A stretch of DNA of 41,092 nucleotides, from NCBI GenBank assembly GCA_022865345.1, contig JALHSU010000162.1:1-41092 (forward strand), given 5' to 3'. The position numbers were made by a program, and so were the translations under genes. Positions 1-8,069 of the stretch are shown here, piece by piece. The stretch is from Candidatus Zixiibacteriota bacterium. GTDB taxonomy: Bacteria > Zixibacteria > MSB-5A5 > RBG-16-43-9. Below the pieces are notes generated by a model. It did no database searches. It worked only from the letters and a program-made list of their open reading frames with translations, and was not told where the DNA came from. Position 1 is the stretch's first letter, and every line of letters begins with the position of its first letter.

Positions 1-1
1 C

Positions 2-208
2 TCTAAAAAGCTTTCATCCAGAATAAAAATTCCGATAACTTTCTGGGATGAGAGGTTGACCACAGTTGAATCTCTGAGGGTTTTAAGAGATACAGGAGCA
101 AAACTTCATAAGCATAAAAAGAAAGTGGATATGCTTTCAGCGGCATTCATTCTTCAGGGATACCTGGACAATCTGCGAGTGAAGAAAAATGAGAAACCGG
201 AATCCTGA
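2..208 (+). CDS. ruvX: Holliday junction resolvase RuvX/YqgF, C-terminal part
   Basis: The frame is open from the window edge to a TGA at 206-208 and gives the last 68 residues. RuvX/YqgF is an RNase H-fold nuclease linked to Holliday junction resolution and to pre-16S rRNA processing. The segment FWDERLTTVES and the later D-x3-AA-x-ILQ-x-YL pattern match the conserved C-terminal half of the family, including the catalytic Asp region. The N-terminal half lies outside the window. The next gene, mltG, is a frequent neighbour of ruvX in bacteria, which supports the call. The 97 bases between the two genes hold no clear gene. Confidence 0.85.
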   Translation, partial: SKKLSSRIKIPITFWDERLTTVESLRVLRDTGAKLHKHKKKVDMLSAAFILQGYLDNLRVKKNEKPES

Positions 209-305
209 GACCCCGGCTTAAGAGAATATATCTGAGTATCTCAACTCTATTGGTTCTGCTTTTGCGTAATAGCTTAGATAGGTAATCTATTTTATTGGCT
301 CAAAA

Positions 306-1319
306 ATGAAACGTCTTGTCAGAAGAAAAAATCTCACCAAAATTGGCATATCTTTTTTCATACTCTTAATTATAATCTTTTTGTATATATTTTTTTACCC
401 TCTTCCCTGGGGAATAAGTAAGAAAAACACCTCCATAACAGTGGAAAAAGGTGATAATCTTCATAAGATCTCGCAAAAGCTGGGAAACTCTGGCCTGGGA
501 TTCAATTCCCCTCTTCTTTTTCTTTCCGCCAAACTCTTGGGGATTGACAGAAAGATAATCCCAGGCAGATATGATTTTCAAAAGGGAATAACATTTTCCG
601 GGCTCTTGACGAAGCTGTCCAAAAACGAAATCTCCTCTATTGAGGTTACTATACCTGAAGGGTATAATCTTTACCAGATAGCATCTCTTCTGAAAAGGGA
701 AACCGGATTAGATTCCCTTCTTTTCGTGAAGGCTACATCTGACACCAGCCTGATACATAGATTAGGCCTGGATTCCAAAAATCTGGAGGGTTATCTTTTC
801 CCTGACACCTACAGGCTTTTCTGGAAAATGGAGCCTGAAAAAATCATTGAACTGATGGTGGATGAGTTAAAGAAAATCATAGATATCTCTTTTCCTCTTC
901 AACTGAGGAATTTTAACTTCAGCCTCTCGCAACTGGTCACCTTAGCTTCTCTGGTGGAATCTGAAGCCGGGATGGACAAGGAAAGGCCCTTGATCTCCGC
1001 GGTCTATCATAACCGTTTAAAAATCGGAATGCCTCTGCAGTGCGACCCTACGGTGATCTATGCTTTAGGAGGCTTGAGCCGACCTTTAAACCATAAAGAT
1101 TTAGAAGTGGATTCCCCTTATAATACTTACAAACATCCAGGTCTCCCCCCCGGACCTATCAATAACCCGGGAAAAGCTTCCATCTTAGCTGCTTTATTCC
1201 CGGCAGAAGTAAACTATCTTTATTTTGTGGCAAAAGGTGATGGCTCGCATATTTTCTCAGTCGATTTAGAAGAGCATAACCGGGCAATCGCTAAGATAAA
1301 AAGAGAAAACAAAAGTTAA
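306..1319 (+). CDS. mltG: Endolytic murein transglycosylase MltG (YceG-like)
   Basis: The 337-residue product matches MltG in length and layout. Residues 1-10 are basic, one membrane segment spans about 12-31, a LysM-like region follows (about 45-100), and the YceG catalytic domain fills the rest. The family's catalytic Glu aligns with Glu218 in TLASLVESEAG, followed by the conserved HNRLKIGMPLQCDPTVIYALG region. MltG is anchored in the inner membrane and cleaves nascent glycan strands, setting their length. No good Shine-Dalgarno sequence precedes ATG 306. The frame upstream contains stops, so this start is the best available. A short hydrophobic reading frame at about 213-290 resembles a displaced N-terminus but ends in TAA. 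Confidence 0.93.
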   Translation: MKRLVRRKNLTKIGISFFILLIIIFLYIFFYPLPWGISKKNTSITVEKGDNLHKISQKLGNSGLGFNSPLLFLSAKLLGIDRKIIPGRYDFQKGITFSGLLTKLSKNEISSIEVTIPEGYNLYQIASLLKRETGLDSLLFVKATSDTSLIHRLGLDSKNLEGYLFPDTYRLFWKMEPEKIIELMVDELKKIIDISFPLQLRNFNFSLSQLVTLASLVESEAGMDKERPLISAVYHNRLKIGMPLQCDPTVIYALGGLSRPLNHKDLEVDSPYNTYKHPGLPPGPINNPGKASILAALFPAEVNYLYFVAKGDGSHIFSVDLEEHNRAIAKIKRENKS

Positions 1320-1330
1320 AATCCCGGTAT

Positions 1331-1393
1331 TCCCACCTTGCCCACCAAGGGGGGGATTTTTCTCTGTGGAGACGCATTGCCATGCATCTCTAC
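1331..1393. repeat. Two intergenic palindromes between convergent genes
   Basis: Between mltG and the convergent VCBS-repeat gene lie CCTTG-cccac-CAAGG (1336-1350), followed by a G-run and T-rich tract, and an imperfect 28-bp palindrome (1366-1393) with arms GTGGAGACGCAT and ATGCATCTCTAC. The second overlaps the stop codon of the minus-strand gene. Close relatives occur at 15911-15937 and 19917-19944, and the first resembles 27284-27304. They may serve as bidirectional transcript ends. Confidence 0.6.
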
Positions 1394-2259
1394 TTTAATA
1401 ACACCAATTTCTTCGCCTCAGAGAAATCCCCAACCCCGCCGTTGGCGGGATTTTTAACTTTCAATTGATAAAAATAGACCCCTGAAGCAACCTCTCTCCC
1501 TGAATCATCCTTCCCATCCCAGAGCACAGACTTATAACCAGGAGTCAAATTCTCCGAAACTAAGGTTCTCACCTTTCTTCCTAAAAGGTCATAGATATTT
1601 AGGCTGACAAAACCTGAATTCACCAGAGCAAATTCTATCTTAGTGCTCTGATTAAAAGGATTTGGGTAATTCTGAGACAAGGAAAACTGTTTGGGTAACT
1701 GGTCAATATCCTCTTCATCTTCTACGTTGACAATAATAGTCCGATTAAGAAGAATGAAAATGTTGTTGTCAACATAATTTGCCACAGCTAAATCCAGATC
1801 ACCATCCTTATCTAAATCTGCACAAAAAACAGATAAAGGACGGTATCCTACCCCATAGTCCACCGCACTCTGAAAGCTCCCATCCCCGTTATTCTTTAAG
1901 ATGGAGACATTATTGCTCTCATTATTTGCCACTGTCAGGTCCAGACTACCATCCTTATCTAAATCTGCACAAAAAACATCAGAAGGACCGTTTCCTGCAG
2001 CATAATCCACTTTAGACTGAAAAGTACCATCCCCGTTGTTCTTTAAAATGGAGACACTCTCACTAGTCCAAATATACCAATTTGCCACTGCCAGGTCTAA
2101 ATCTGTATCCCCATCTAAATCCGCACAAAAAACAGAATAAGGATAATAACCTGCGCCATAATCTATCCTTGTATCAAAAAGTGGCTCAAAAGCTGGTGTA
2201 GTCGAAGGGATAAGTAATAATAGAGAAGAGAGTGTAAAAACTTTAATTTTTAGAGACAT
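1390..2259 (-). CDS. Secreted VCBS/FG-GAP repeat protein with C-terminal T9SS-type/FlgD-like domain
   Basis: ATG 2259 is chosen because AAGGAGG lies just upstream; the frame continues further upstream without a better signal. The 289-residue product starts with a signal peptide (about 1-23). Three tandem units of roughly 47-50 residues follow, each with FCADLDxDxxLDLxVAN and ILKNNGDGxFQS motifs, typical of VCBS/FG-GAP beta-propeller repeats with Asp-rich calcium loops. After a linker comes an NYPNPFN motif and an Ig-like fold (NIYDLLGRKVRTL, SGVYFYQL), the classic C-terminal sorting or FlgD-like domain of FCB-group secreted proteins. Only three repeats are present, fewer than a full propeller. 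The repeats are nearly identical in DNA over about 30 nt, suggesting recent internal duplication. Ligand unknown. Confidence 0.82.
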   Translation of the reverse strand: MSLKIKVFTLSSLLLLIPSTTPAFEPLFDTRIDYGAGYYPYSVFCADLDGDTDLDLAVANWYIWTSESVSILKNNGDGTFQSKVDYAAGNGPSDVFCADLDKDGSLDLTVANNESNNVSILKNNGDGSFQSAVDYGVGYRPLSVFCADLDKDGDLDLAVANYVDNNIFILLNRTIIVNVEDEEDIDQLPKQFSLSQNYPNPFNQSTKIEFALVNSGFVSLNIYDLLGRKVRTLVSENLTPGYKSVLWDGKDDSGREVASGVYFYQLKVKNPANGGVGDFSEAKKLVLLK

Positions 2260-2462
2260 CTTTCCCTCCTTTTTAAGGTTGGAATTTTTAAAATCACTAT
2301 AATCATAACTCAAAAATTGAAAAAGGCAAGGGAAATTTTTCTTCACAGCAGATAGAGCAGATTAAGCAGATTCGAGAAACGGATAGATAGGATAAAATTG
2401 CTGATATCAGCCTCAAGGTCAAATTCGACTTAATCCCATTAATCAGCTGTGAGGCATTTTTT

Positions 2463-2524
2463 GCTCAAAGCGGATGTTATCATCCGCTTATTCTCCCTGC
2501 TGGATGATAACATCCAGCAGGAGC
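2463..2524. repeat. Compound element: outer stem enclosing two hairpins
   Basis: GCTC (2463-2466) and GAGC (2521-2524) bracket hairpin 1 (2468-2489, stem AAGCGGATG, loop TTAT) and hairpin 2 (2496-2521, stem CCTGCTGGATG, loop ATAA). The two cores are reverse complements of each other, so the loops are complementary. A second copy with compensated arm changes lies at 19992-20054, and a half copy at 27333-27352. Confidence 0.75.
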
Positions 2525-2556
2525 GAAGTCCATTGGATGCACTCCATAAAGAAAAT

Positions 2557-3306
2557 TTAAACCACCACTTTTCTTTTCAGATTAAATCTTTCAAGAAGTT
2601 GCGGATTTTGTAAAATCTCTTTTGGTTCTCCCCTGGCAGAAAGCTCGCCTTTTGGACCCATCAGGTAAAGGGTATCCGCAATCTCCGGAACCAGTTCCAG
2701 ATCATGCAGGGCAGTTATCACTGTGGTGTGTCTGGATAAATTAATCTCTTTTAAAATCTGAATGAATTCCTCTTCAGACTTCTGGTCTAAATTGGCAAAA
2801 GGCTCATCCAGGATCAAAAGCTCCGGTTCTAGAATCAATGCCCCGGCTAAAGCCACTTTTTTCTTCTCCCCTCCTGAAAGATAATGCGGGATTTTGTCTT
2901 TCAGATGAATAATTCCTAACCGATGCATGATCTTATCTGCCAGCTTTTCAGCCTCTTCCATTTTGTAACCATAATTCAAGGGCGAGAAAATTATATCATC
3001 ATAAACCGTAGGACCGATTATCTGTTCATCTACCTCCTGCAGCACCACCCCAATCCTCTCTCTTATTCTTTCAAATTCCTTTGCCGGATCAACCCCGAAT
3101 ACCTCCACCTCCCCTTCATTCGGCTTTAATATTCCTAGTATATGCTTCAGCAGAGTAGATTTGCCGCAACCATTAGGTCCTAAAATGGCAACCTTTTCCC
3201 CTTTTTTGACTAAAAAATCCAGCCCGCAGATTTTTATTGCGGTTTTATCCTGATAGGTATGGCTTATGCAGTGGACCTGAACTACTATCTCTTGTTCCAA
3301 GTACAA
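2557..3306 (-). CDS. cbiO: ECF transporter ATP-binding subunit CbiO
   Basis: The 249-residue product is an ABC ATPase of the cobalt/nickel energy-coupling-factor type. Walker A is GPNGCGKST (43-51), the signature is LSGGEKKKV (from 143), Walker B is LLILDEP (163-169), and the H-loop His is about 201. It would drive metal import together with the CbiQ and CbiM genes directly upstream on the same strand. Its start overlaps the cbiQ stop by 22 bases, which points to translational coupling. It is the last gene of a cbiM-cbiQ-cbiO operon. No recognisable terminator follows apart from the double hairpin at 2463-2524. Confidence 0.93.
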   Translation of the reverse strand: MYLEQEIVVQVHCISHTYQDKTAIKICGLDFLVKKGEKVAILGPNGCGKSTLLKHILGILKPNEGEVEVFGVDPAKEFERIRERIGVVLQEVDEQIIGPTVYDDIIFSPLNYGYKMEEAEKLADKIMHRLGIIHLKDKIPHYLSGGEKKKVALAGALILEPELLILDEPFANLDQKSEEEFIQILKEINLSRHTTVITALHDLELVPEIADTLYLMGPKGELSARGEPKEILQNPQLLERFNLKRKVVV

Positions 3307-3935
3307 TACCTCCGGTTATGCTCTATCTTGCCTTGAAATCCTCTGAGCTTTAACCCTTCATAAAATCTCTGGCTATCATCCATTCCCTTGAGGATTAAAT
3401 AACCAAAGGCCTTGGCAAAATTGGACAAGCTTCTTTTTGGGTACTTTATCTGAAAACCCCCTCTTAATTTGAAACCCATTCTGATATTCTCGAAGATAGA
3501 AAAAAGGATAAAAATCGAACGGTAAGTCATAAAGAAAACCGTGATGAGAAATTCCGGAAAGACCTTGCCCAGGCTGGCAAAGATGCAGGGATAAGGCGTA
3601 GTGGAGAAAAGTAGTATCATGGTGGTGGCAGTTCCCAGGACCCTTAAAAGAATGATAAAAAACCATTCCCAGCCTCTTCCCAAACTGGCGTAGGCGAAGA
3701 TCAGAGCGAATATCAAAGGATATAAAGAGATCAGGAAGATTTTTATGAAAGGTAGCCGGGATAAGAGTATGAGTGAATAGAGAAATGCCAGGATAATGAC
3801 CATAAACAGAACCTGCTTGATCAAGATGATAAACCCGATCAATGTAAGAGCAAGTATTATCTTCAAACCTGCCGGAAAACGGTGCAGAAAACTTTTTCCG
3901 CTGGTAGCTAAATAATCCAGATAGGCTAAATCCAT
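3285..3935 (-). CDS. cbiQ: ECF transporter transmembrane subunit CbiQ
   Basis: The 216-residue membrane protein has four to five hydrophobic segments and a C-terminal cytoplasmic part (KLRGGFQIKYPKR, then EGLKLRGFQGK). These resemble the Ala-Arg-Gly-type coupling helices of EcfT/CbiQ that contact the ATPase. It lies between cbiM (7-base gap) and cbiO (22-base overlap), the usual order. It would form the transmembrane scaffold of a Co2+ or Ni2+ importer in the inner membrane. Confidence 0.88.
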   Translation of the reverse strand: MDLAYLDYLATSGKSFLHRFPAGLKIILALTLIGFIILIKQVLFMVIILAFLYSLILLSRLPFIKIFLISLYPLIFALIFAYASLGRGWEWFFIILLRVLGTATTMILLFSTTPYPCIFASLGKVFPEFLITVFFMTYRSIFILFSIFENIRMGFKLRGGFQIKYPKRSLSNFAKAFGYLILKGMDDSQRFYEGLKLRGFQGKIEHNRRYCTWNKR

Positions 3936-3942
3936 TTTAATC

Positions 3943-4665
3943 TCACTCCAATATCCCTGGCCTGACTTTGTTCAGGTAGCTTAAGATTCCGCTGGTGATC
4001 AATCCTTCTAATACCCAGCCTATAGATCCAAAACCTAAAACCAAAAGCAGGAATTTCCTGAAGTCAAATTGCGGTAAAGATTCCTGTTTATGCGTTTCCT
4101 GCTCTCCAGTCTCAAATTCCAGAAGACCCGTGCTTTTTTCTGGCTGAAGTTTATGTCCTATTCCAAAAGCGCTTGAAAGGTCAGTCTTCCCGATCGCCAC
4201 AATCCCCAAAGCCAGGAAAGTCGATAAAAGAAGGCTTAAGAAGGTGGAGACAAAACCTGCCCAGGATATCTTCTTCAAAATTCGTCGCAGGGCTTTAAAC
4301 ATAAAATAACCCAGGACCCCCTCGGCTGATATTACCAGACTATTTAGTCCCACCACGGTAATCCCTCCGTGTCCAAAAAAAGCCAGGATAAGATTGACCA
4401 CAAAAGAACAAAGGATAAACCAGGCAGGACCCAAGATTATGCCTGAAACGACTGAGAGGTTTATATGATAGAAAAGCGGAACTACCTCCAGAGACATCGA
4501 GATTACCATCACTGCGGCAAACATTGCTAAAAGAGGGATTTTGCTGGAGAATCTTTCTCTCTGGAACTGCCCTTTGAATATGAATAGAAGTCCGGCCAAT
4601 AAGACCCAGCCTAAGACCCAGAGCCAAACCGGTAAAATTCCATCTGGAAGATGAATATGAGACAT
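3943..4665 (-). CDS. cbiM: ECF transporter metal-binding subunit CbiM/NikM
   Basis: The 240-residue multi-spanning protein begins MSHIHLPDGILP, the N-terminus in which the N-terminal His residues of CbiM/NikM proteins help bind the metal. Several membrane helices follow, then a charged stretch at about 165-200, then a last helix and tail (GWVLEGLITSGIL). No separate cbiN or nikL gene is visible, so the C-terminal region may take over its role. The sequence alone does not separate cobalt from nickel. It ends in TGA, showing that TGA works as a normal stop here. It is the first gene of the operon, behind the promoter at 4706-4734. Confidence 0.9.
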   Translation of the reverse strand: MSHIHLPDGILPVWLWVLGWVLLAGLLFIFKGQFQRERFSSKIPLLAMFAAVMVISMSLEVVPLFYHINLSVVSGIILGPAWFILCSFVVNLILAFFGHGGITVVGLNSLVISAEGVLGYFMFKALRRILKKISWAGFVSTFLSLLLSTFLALGIVAIGKTDLSSAFGIGHKLQPEKSTGLLEFETGEQETHKQESLPQFDFRKFLLLVLGFGSIGWVLEGLITSGILSYLNKVRPGILE

Positions 4666-4705
4666 GGAATTAAACTTTGAAAAAATTATCTCCTACTAAC
4701 TGCTA

Positions 4706-4734
4706 AGTTTAAACCTCTTTAGCCTTAATGTCAA
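4706..4734 (-). promoter_or_regulatory. Sigma-70-type promoter for cbiMQO
   Basis: On the minus strand a perfect -35 TTGACA (4729-4734) is followed after 17 bases by TAAACT (4706-4711). The ATG of cbiM is about 40 bases further on. No cobalamin riboswitch or NikR-like dyad could be recognised in this leader. Confidence 0.6.
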
Positions 4735-4846
4735 GATATTTAAACACAAATGAGTTGTGCAAAATTCAAAAAAACCTTGATTTTCAGTCGATGTAGATTT
4801 ATACTTTAAACAGGTTTACAAGTTCAAACCTTAACCAGTTTTTATT

Positions 4847-4969
4847 ATGTCAACCACTCATAAGATAATAATATGCGATTCCAGGCAGATGAAAGAAGTG
4901 GAGGATGAATCTATTCATCTCATAGTAACTTCTCCACCTTACTGGCAATATTTTCTGAAGAAGGTGTAA
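4847..4969 (+). pseudogene. Truncated DNA methyltransferase, N-terminal stub
   Basis: ATG 4847 opens a 40-codon frame containing KIIICDSRQMKEVEDES and then LIVTSPPYW. This is the first strand plus catalytic motif IV (S/D-PPY/W) of the amino-group (N4-cytosine or N6-adenine) DNA methyltransferases. A real enzyme continues for 200 or more residues, but here the frame ends at TAA 4967. In another frame the bases up to the next gene read EEGVTK and end in a TGA overlapping the downstream ATG (ATGA, 4974-4977). That is what the last codons of a coupled methylase gene would look like, so an internal out-of-frame deletion is a plausible origin. Confidence 0.7.
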
Positions 4970-4973
4970 CCAA

Positions 4974-6059
4974 ATGAATGAAAGTCTCGTTCAATGGGTT
5001 TTACTGAAGCGACCTGAATACTTACAGAAAAAACTTGGGTTTCAATTAGAGAGAAAACTTGGTGAAAATTATACTACGGAGCAAGGTAGGATTGATTTTG
5101 CTTTTGAAACTAAGAAAGAAATATTGGTTGTAGAACTTGAGACAGGAATAAACAACAAAGCTAAGCTTGAATACTGCACCGACCAAGTAGAAAGATATCA
5201 AGATATTAAGTTTATTACTGATAAACAGTTAAAGTTCATTATCTTGTATGATAAGGAGAATACTCCCCCAACATATGTAAAATTACTGGAAGATTTTTCT
5301 CAGAAAATGGGCATTATTTTAAGAACTTATTCAATATTAGACGTTCAGGAGCTGTATAAAAAATGTTTAGAAGAACTCAGTAAAACAACAGGAATCTATC
5401 TTGGTCCTACTGTGGCTATGGATGTTACTCATCTACGCTGGCTTAATAGAATCATCAAACCCTTTTACGATGATCAGGAAGATGCATTGCCCTATGATAA
5501 GCTAAGGGGTTTATTTAAGTCCAGTACAAACTTTGGAGTATATACATCTTTCGCGAAATATTTTGAATTAATAAGAGAAAAGGAAAATGGGGTAATAGGT
5601 TTGACAGATTACGGCAAGAGATTTAGGGACAACTATAATGCCCAAATAATCACGTCAAAAGCTATGCCAAATCTAAGCACAGAACAGAAACGTGTTTTGT
5701 TAGAAGTTTTAACCAATGGAGTTTTTACTAAAAGTAAGGTTAACGTATACTATTTTCTCAGATTTGTGCATCTTACGAGCGGCGATTGGCTACCTAAATC
5801 TGGTACACCTGAAGATAAAGAAAAACTTGAATTTGTTAATTTTTTATTCGGAAAGAGTTATAGATGGAATACTGCAATTGAATTATTGCAGTTCACTTGT
5901 AATCAATGTGAAGAACTAGAATTAGTCGAAAGAATGAAGCTTCAGAAAACCAAGTTTGATAGAGTAGTTTTAACAACATTGGGTTCAAGAGTTCTCGGGT
6001 ATTTAGAATTATATCTGCATTTAAGAAGAGAACAGCTTCAAATACCATTACAAATCTAA
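4974..6059 (+). CDS. Putative PD-(D/E)XK-type restriction endonuclease
   Basis: The 361-residue product is not a family I can name. Residues 38-58 read as a nuclease core: a turn with Asp41 (GRIDFAFE) and a strand ILVVELETG carrying Glu54 and Glu56. The E-x-E in place of the usual E-x-K is known from BamHI-like enzymes. The remainder is mostly helical with a possible winged-helix part near 200-240 (LTDYGKRFRDNY). It lies right behind a methyltransferase remnant, in the arrangement of a type II restriction-modification pair. The region is visibly more AT-rich than its neighbours, suggesting transfer. Specificity unknown; a decayed cognate methylase would imply loss of activity or a methylase elsewhere. 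Confidence 0.6.
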   Translation: MNESLVQWVLLKRPEYLQKKLGFQLERKLGENYTTEQGRIDFAFETKKEILVVELETGINNKAKLEYCTDQVERYQDIKFITDKQLKFIILYDKENTPPTYVKLLEDFSQKMGIILRTYSILDVQELYKKCLEELSKTTGIYLGPTVAMDVTHLRWLNRIIKPFYDDQEDALPYDKLRGLFKSSTNFGVYTSFAKYFELIREKENGVIGLTDYGKRFRDNYNAQIITSKAMPNLSTEQKRVLLEVLTNGVFTKSKVNVYYFLRFVHLTSGDWLPKSGTPEDKEKLEFVNFLFGKSYRWNTAIELLQFTCNQCEELELVERMKLQKTKFDRVVLTTLGSRVLGYLELYLHLRREQLQIPLQI

Positions 6060-6069
6060 TTGGGCATAG

Positions 6070-6387
6070 ATGAACAAGAATTTGAGCTTCCTGAGAAAAT
6101 TTCCAAAGGAGACAAGTGGACTATACATAGTCTATGAACTTTATACCTTTGACAATCTCCTTCGTCTTCTTTTAAAACATGGTTTAGATCATGAAGAATC
6201 TCTCGACTTTATTATTTATAATTGTTCATTGAGCGGTATCGTATTTCAAGAGAGGATTTTCAATAAAAAATATAAGAAACTCTCCGCCAAGGATGCTTTG
6301 CCACCTGATTTAGCTGCTCATAAAGCCAGATTAATTAACGATCTAATGAGCCTGACATTGAGGAAAAGAAAGAGGAAACTGAAGTAG
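6070..6387 (+). CDS. Hypothetical 105-residue protein, restriction-modification patch
   Basis: I do not recognise this protein. It is 105 residues, has no signal peptide or membrane segment, appears largely helical, and ends in a strongly basic tail (RKRKRKLK), which would fit nucleic-acid contact. It starts 10 bases after the nuclease gene on the same strand and shares its AT-rich composition, so it probably arrived with it. There is no clear Shine-Dalgarno sequence before ATG 6070; translational coupling is possible. Confidence 0.55.
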   Translation: MNKNLSFLRKFPKETSGLYIVYELYTFDNLLRLLLKHGLDHEESLDFIIYNCSLSGIVFQERIFNKKYKKLSAKDALPPDLAAHKARLINDLMSLTLRKRKRKLK

Positions 6388-6411
6388 ATTACGGGAAATC
6401 TCAAGTTAAAG

Positions 6412-6873
6412 TTACTTTCTTATCCCGATTTTCAAGGCCTGGCATAAAGCCTGGGGATTATTCGAGGTTAAAACGTAATCCTTCCTTTTATCCTTTATCT
6501 TTATCCTCACTCCCTTTCCGAAACGGGTGTTATAGCAAATAGTTCCGTCTGTGCCCAGGCGGATACCTATTCCCCAATACCTTCCAAAAGAAACCTGGCT
6601 TTCCTCGCAGGAGACAATGTCAGATAATGGAATCTTCTTCCTGAAAATCCCGAACCCGAACTCCAGAAATCTTCCCTGGACTTTTATCTCCAGGCTCCGG
6701 AAGTTGACAAACATAAAGATAAGGACTAACCCTATAAGTATCAAGAAAGGAGTCACCCAGAAAGGGGTATTTGGGTCCTGGGGAGACAGGACCAGACCCA
6801 GGATAATCCCAATCAAAGCCAGGACAAAAACAAATTTGACCCACCAGGCCAGACCTTGTTTCTCTGAGTACAT
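6412..6873 (-). CDS. Small membrane protein with PH-like domain
   Basis: ATG 6873 is preceded by AAAGGAGG at good spacing and is preferred over the in-frame start seven codons upstream. The 153-residue product has two N-terminal membrane helices (about 9-31 and 41-60). A soluble beta-rich C-terminal domain follows (SLEIKVQGRFLEFGFGIF, IPLSDIVSCEES) with the pattern of bacterial PH-like (DUF304/YdbT-type) domains. Such proteins are membrane-bound and of unknown role. It stands alone and faces the preceding operon convergently. Confidence 0.6.
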   Translation of the reverse strand: MYSEKQGLAWWVKFVFVLALIGIILGLVLSPQDPNTPFWVTPFLILIGLVLIFMFVNFRSLEIKVQGRFLEFGFGIFRKKIPLSDIVSCEESQVSFGRYWGIGIRLGTDGTICYNTRFGKGVRIKIKDKRKDYVLTSNNPQALCQALKIGIRK

Positions 6874-6930
6874 GATACCTCCTTTTAAGTCCAATTGATA
6901 ATCTCATCTCTAAAATAAACCTTTTTTGAC

Positions 6931-6959
6931 TTGACACAAGGGATTTCTTAACTTAACAT
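6931..6959 (+). promoter_or_regulatory. Promoter upstream of the cysteine hydrolase
   Basis: TTGACA (6931-6936), 17 bases, then TAACAT (6954-6959). The hydrolase ATG at 7073 has AAAGGAGG just before it, leaving a leader of about 105 bases. Confidence 0.5.
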
Positions 6960-7072
6960 AGCCTCGAATCATGTCCTACGGATCTCCGATTGGATCCATT
7001 CTGGACAAATTCGGACCAGGCCAAGCCACCCAGATTCACTGGATGGCTATTATATTTTAAAGGAGGTTTTAG

Positions 7073-7729
7073 ATGAAGTCTTATGTAACCCGGGATAACC
7101 TGAAAGAGAAAACGAAACTCTGGCTTAAGAAGATCTCCCCTTATAACACTCACAGGTTAAAATTGAATTTGAAAAAGTCAGCCCTTCTGGTGATTGATAT
7201 GCAGAGATTTTTCTTGGACCCTGGCTCTCCATCCTTTACCTGCGGTGGTCCGCCTATACTTCCCAATATCAAGCGATTGATAGATTTCTATCGGGCTAAG
7301 AAAAGGCCGGTGATCTACACCTGCCACGTTCATAAAAAAGACGGAAGCGATGCCGGTATTATGCGCTGGTGGTGGCAGGGGATGTGCATAGAAGGAACCG
7401 AAGAGGCTAAAGTTCATCCGGAGATAGAGCCTCTGCCTGAGGAGAAGATAGTTTATAAGCATCGCTACAGCGCTTTCTATAACACAGACCTGGAGACTAT
7501 CCTGAGATGTGCAAAGATCGAAGACCTGGTGATAACCGGGATAATGACCAATATGTGCTGTGAATCCACAGCCCGGGATGCATATTTCAGGGATTACCGC
7601 ATAAAGTTCTTAGCTGATGCCACCGGAACAATCATCGAGGAAATGCACCTGGCAAGTTTACTTAATTTAGGCTTAGGTTTTGCAGATATTTCAACAACGG
7701 AGGAGGTTATCAATGCTCATAAGAAGTAG
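7073..7729 (+). CDS. Isochorismatase-family cysteine hydrolase
   Basis: The 218-residue product has the family's catalytic triad: Asp42 in ALLVIDMQRFF, Lys129 in IVYKHRYSAFYNTDL, and Cys162 in TGIMTNMCCESTARDA, which also supplies the cis-peptide turn before Cys. Length and order fit isochorismatase-like hydrolases (nicotinamidase, N-carbamoylsarcosine amidase and relatives). The WWWQGM insertion near 99-104 and a 35-residue N-terminal extension do not identify the substrate, so only an amidase or vinyl-ether hydrolase activity is inferred. It is cytoplasmic and monocistronic, with a strong Shine-Dalgarno sequence. Confidence 0.88.
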   Translation: MKSYVTRDNLKEKTKLWLKKISPYNTHRLKLNLKKSALLVIDMQRFFLDPGSPSFTCGGPPILPNIKRLIDFYRAKKRPVIYTCHVHKKDGSDAGIMRWWWQGMCIEGTEEAKVHPEIEPLPEEKIVYKHRYSAFYNTDLETILRCAKIEDLVITGIMTNMCCESTARDAYFRDYRIKFLADATGTIIEEMHLASLLNLGLGFADISTTEEVINAHKK

Positions 7730-7780
7730 TTTCTTCTAACCAAAATTAGTAATTGGTAGCCGCTCTACGGGTGTTTTTTA

Positions 7781-7861
7781 AACTCATCCCCTGGCCCCTT
7801 CTCTTAAAAAGAGAAGGGGCAAAAGTCCCTCTCTTTTCAAGAGAGGGACTTAGGGTGAGTT
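7781..7861. repeat. Compound element: outer stem with two 12-bp hairpins
   Basis: AACTCATCCC (7781-7790) pairs with GGGTGAGTT (7853-7861). Enclosed are GCCCCTTCTCTT-aaa-AAGAGAAGGGGC (7794-7820) and AGTCCCTCTCTT-ttc-AAGAGAGGGACT (7824-7850). This resembles a dispersed repeat text common in environmental genomes. It fills most of the 340-base gap between the hydrolase and the glycosyltransferase. The rest of that gap holds only a weak promoter-like TTGACA at 7975-7980 before the glycosyltransferase. Confidence 0.75.
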
Positions 7862-8069
7862 ATTTAATCGCAAACTGAACTCCGAGAAGTCCACCAAAGG
7901 TGGGTAGGACTTGCAGCTATCTTCTTCAGCAATAGTCTCAGAATATCTGTCTTACCGATGACTAATTTTAATCCTTGACAAATAAAATATAAATTCCTTA
8001 TTAAAACTCGATTTTACTTTTAACCTGATTGTCAAAATAGAAGAAAAATAGACATTTTTTAAGATTTCG

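Noticed and set aside
211-305. Short hydrophobic reading frame upstream of mltG
   Set aside because: It ends in TAA, lacks a start and is out of register; too short to support a gene.
4666-4846. Cobalamin riboswitch or NikR operator before cbiM
   Set aside because: No B12-box-like or NikR-like motif could be recognised; only a sigma-70-type promoter is clear.
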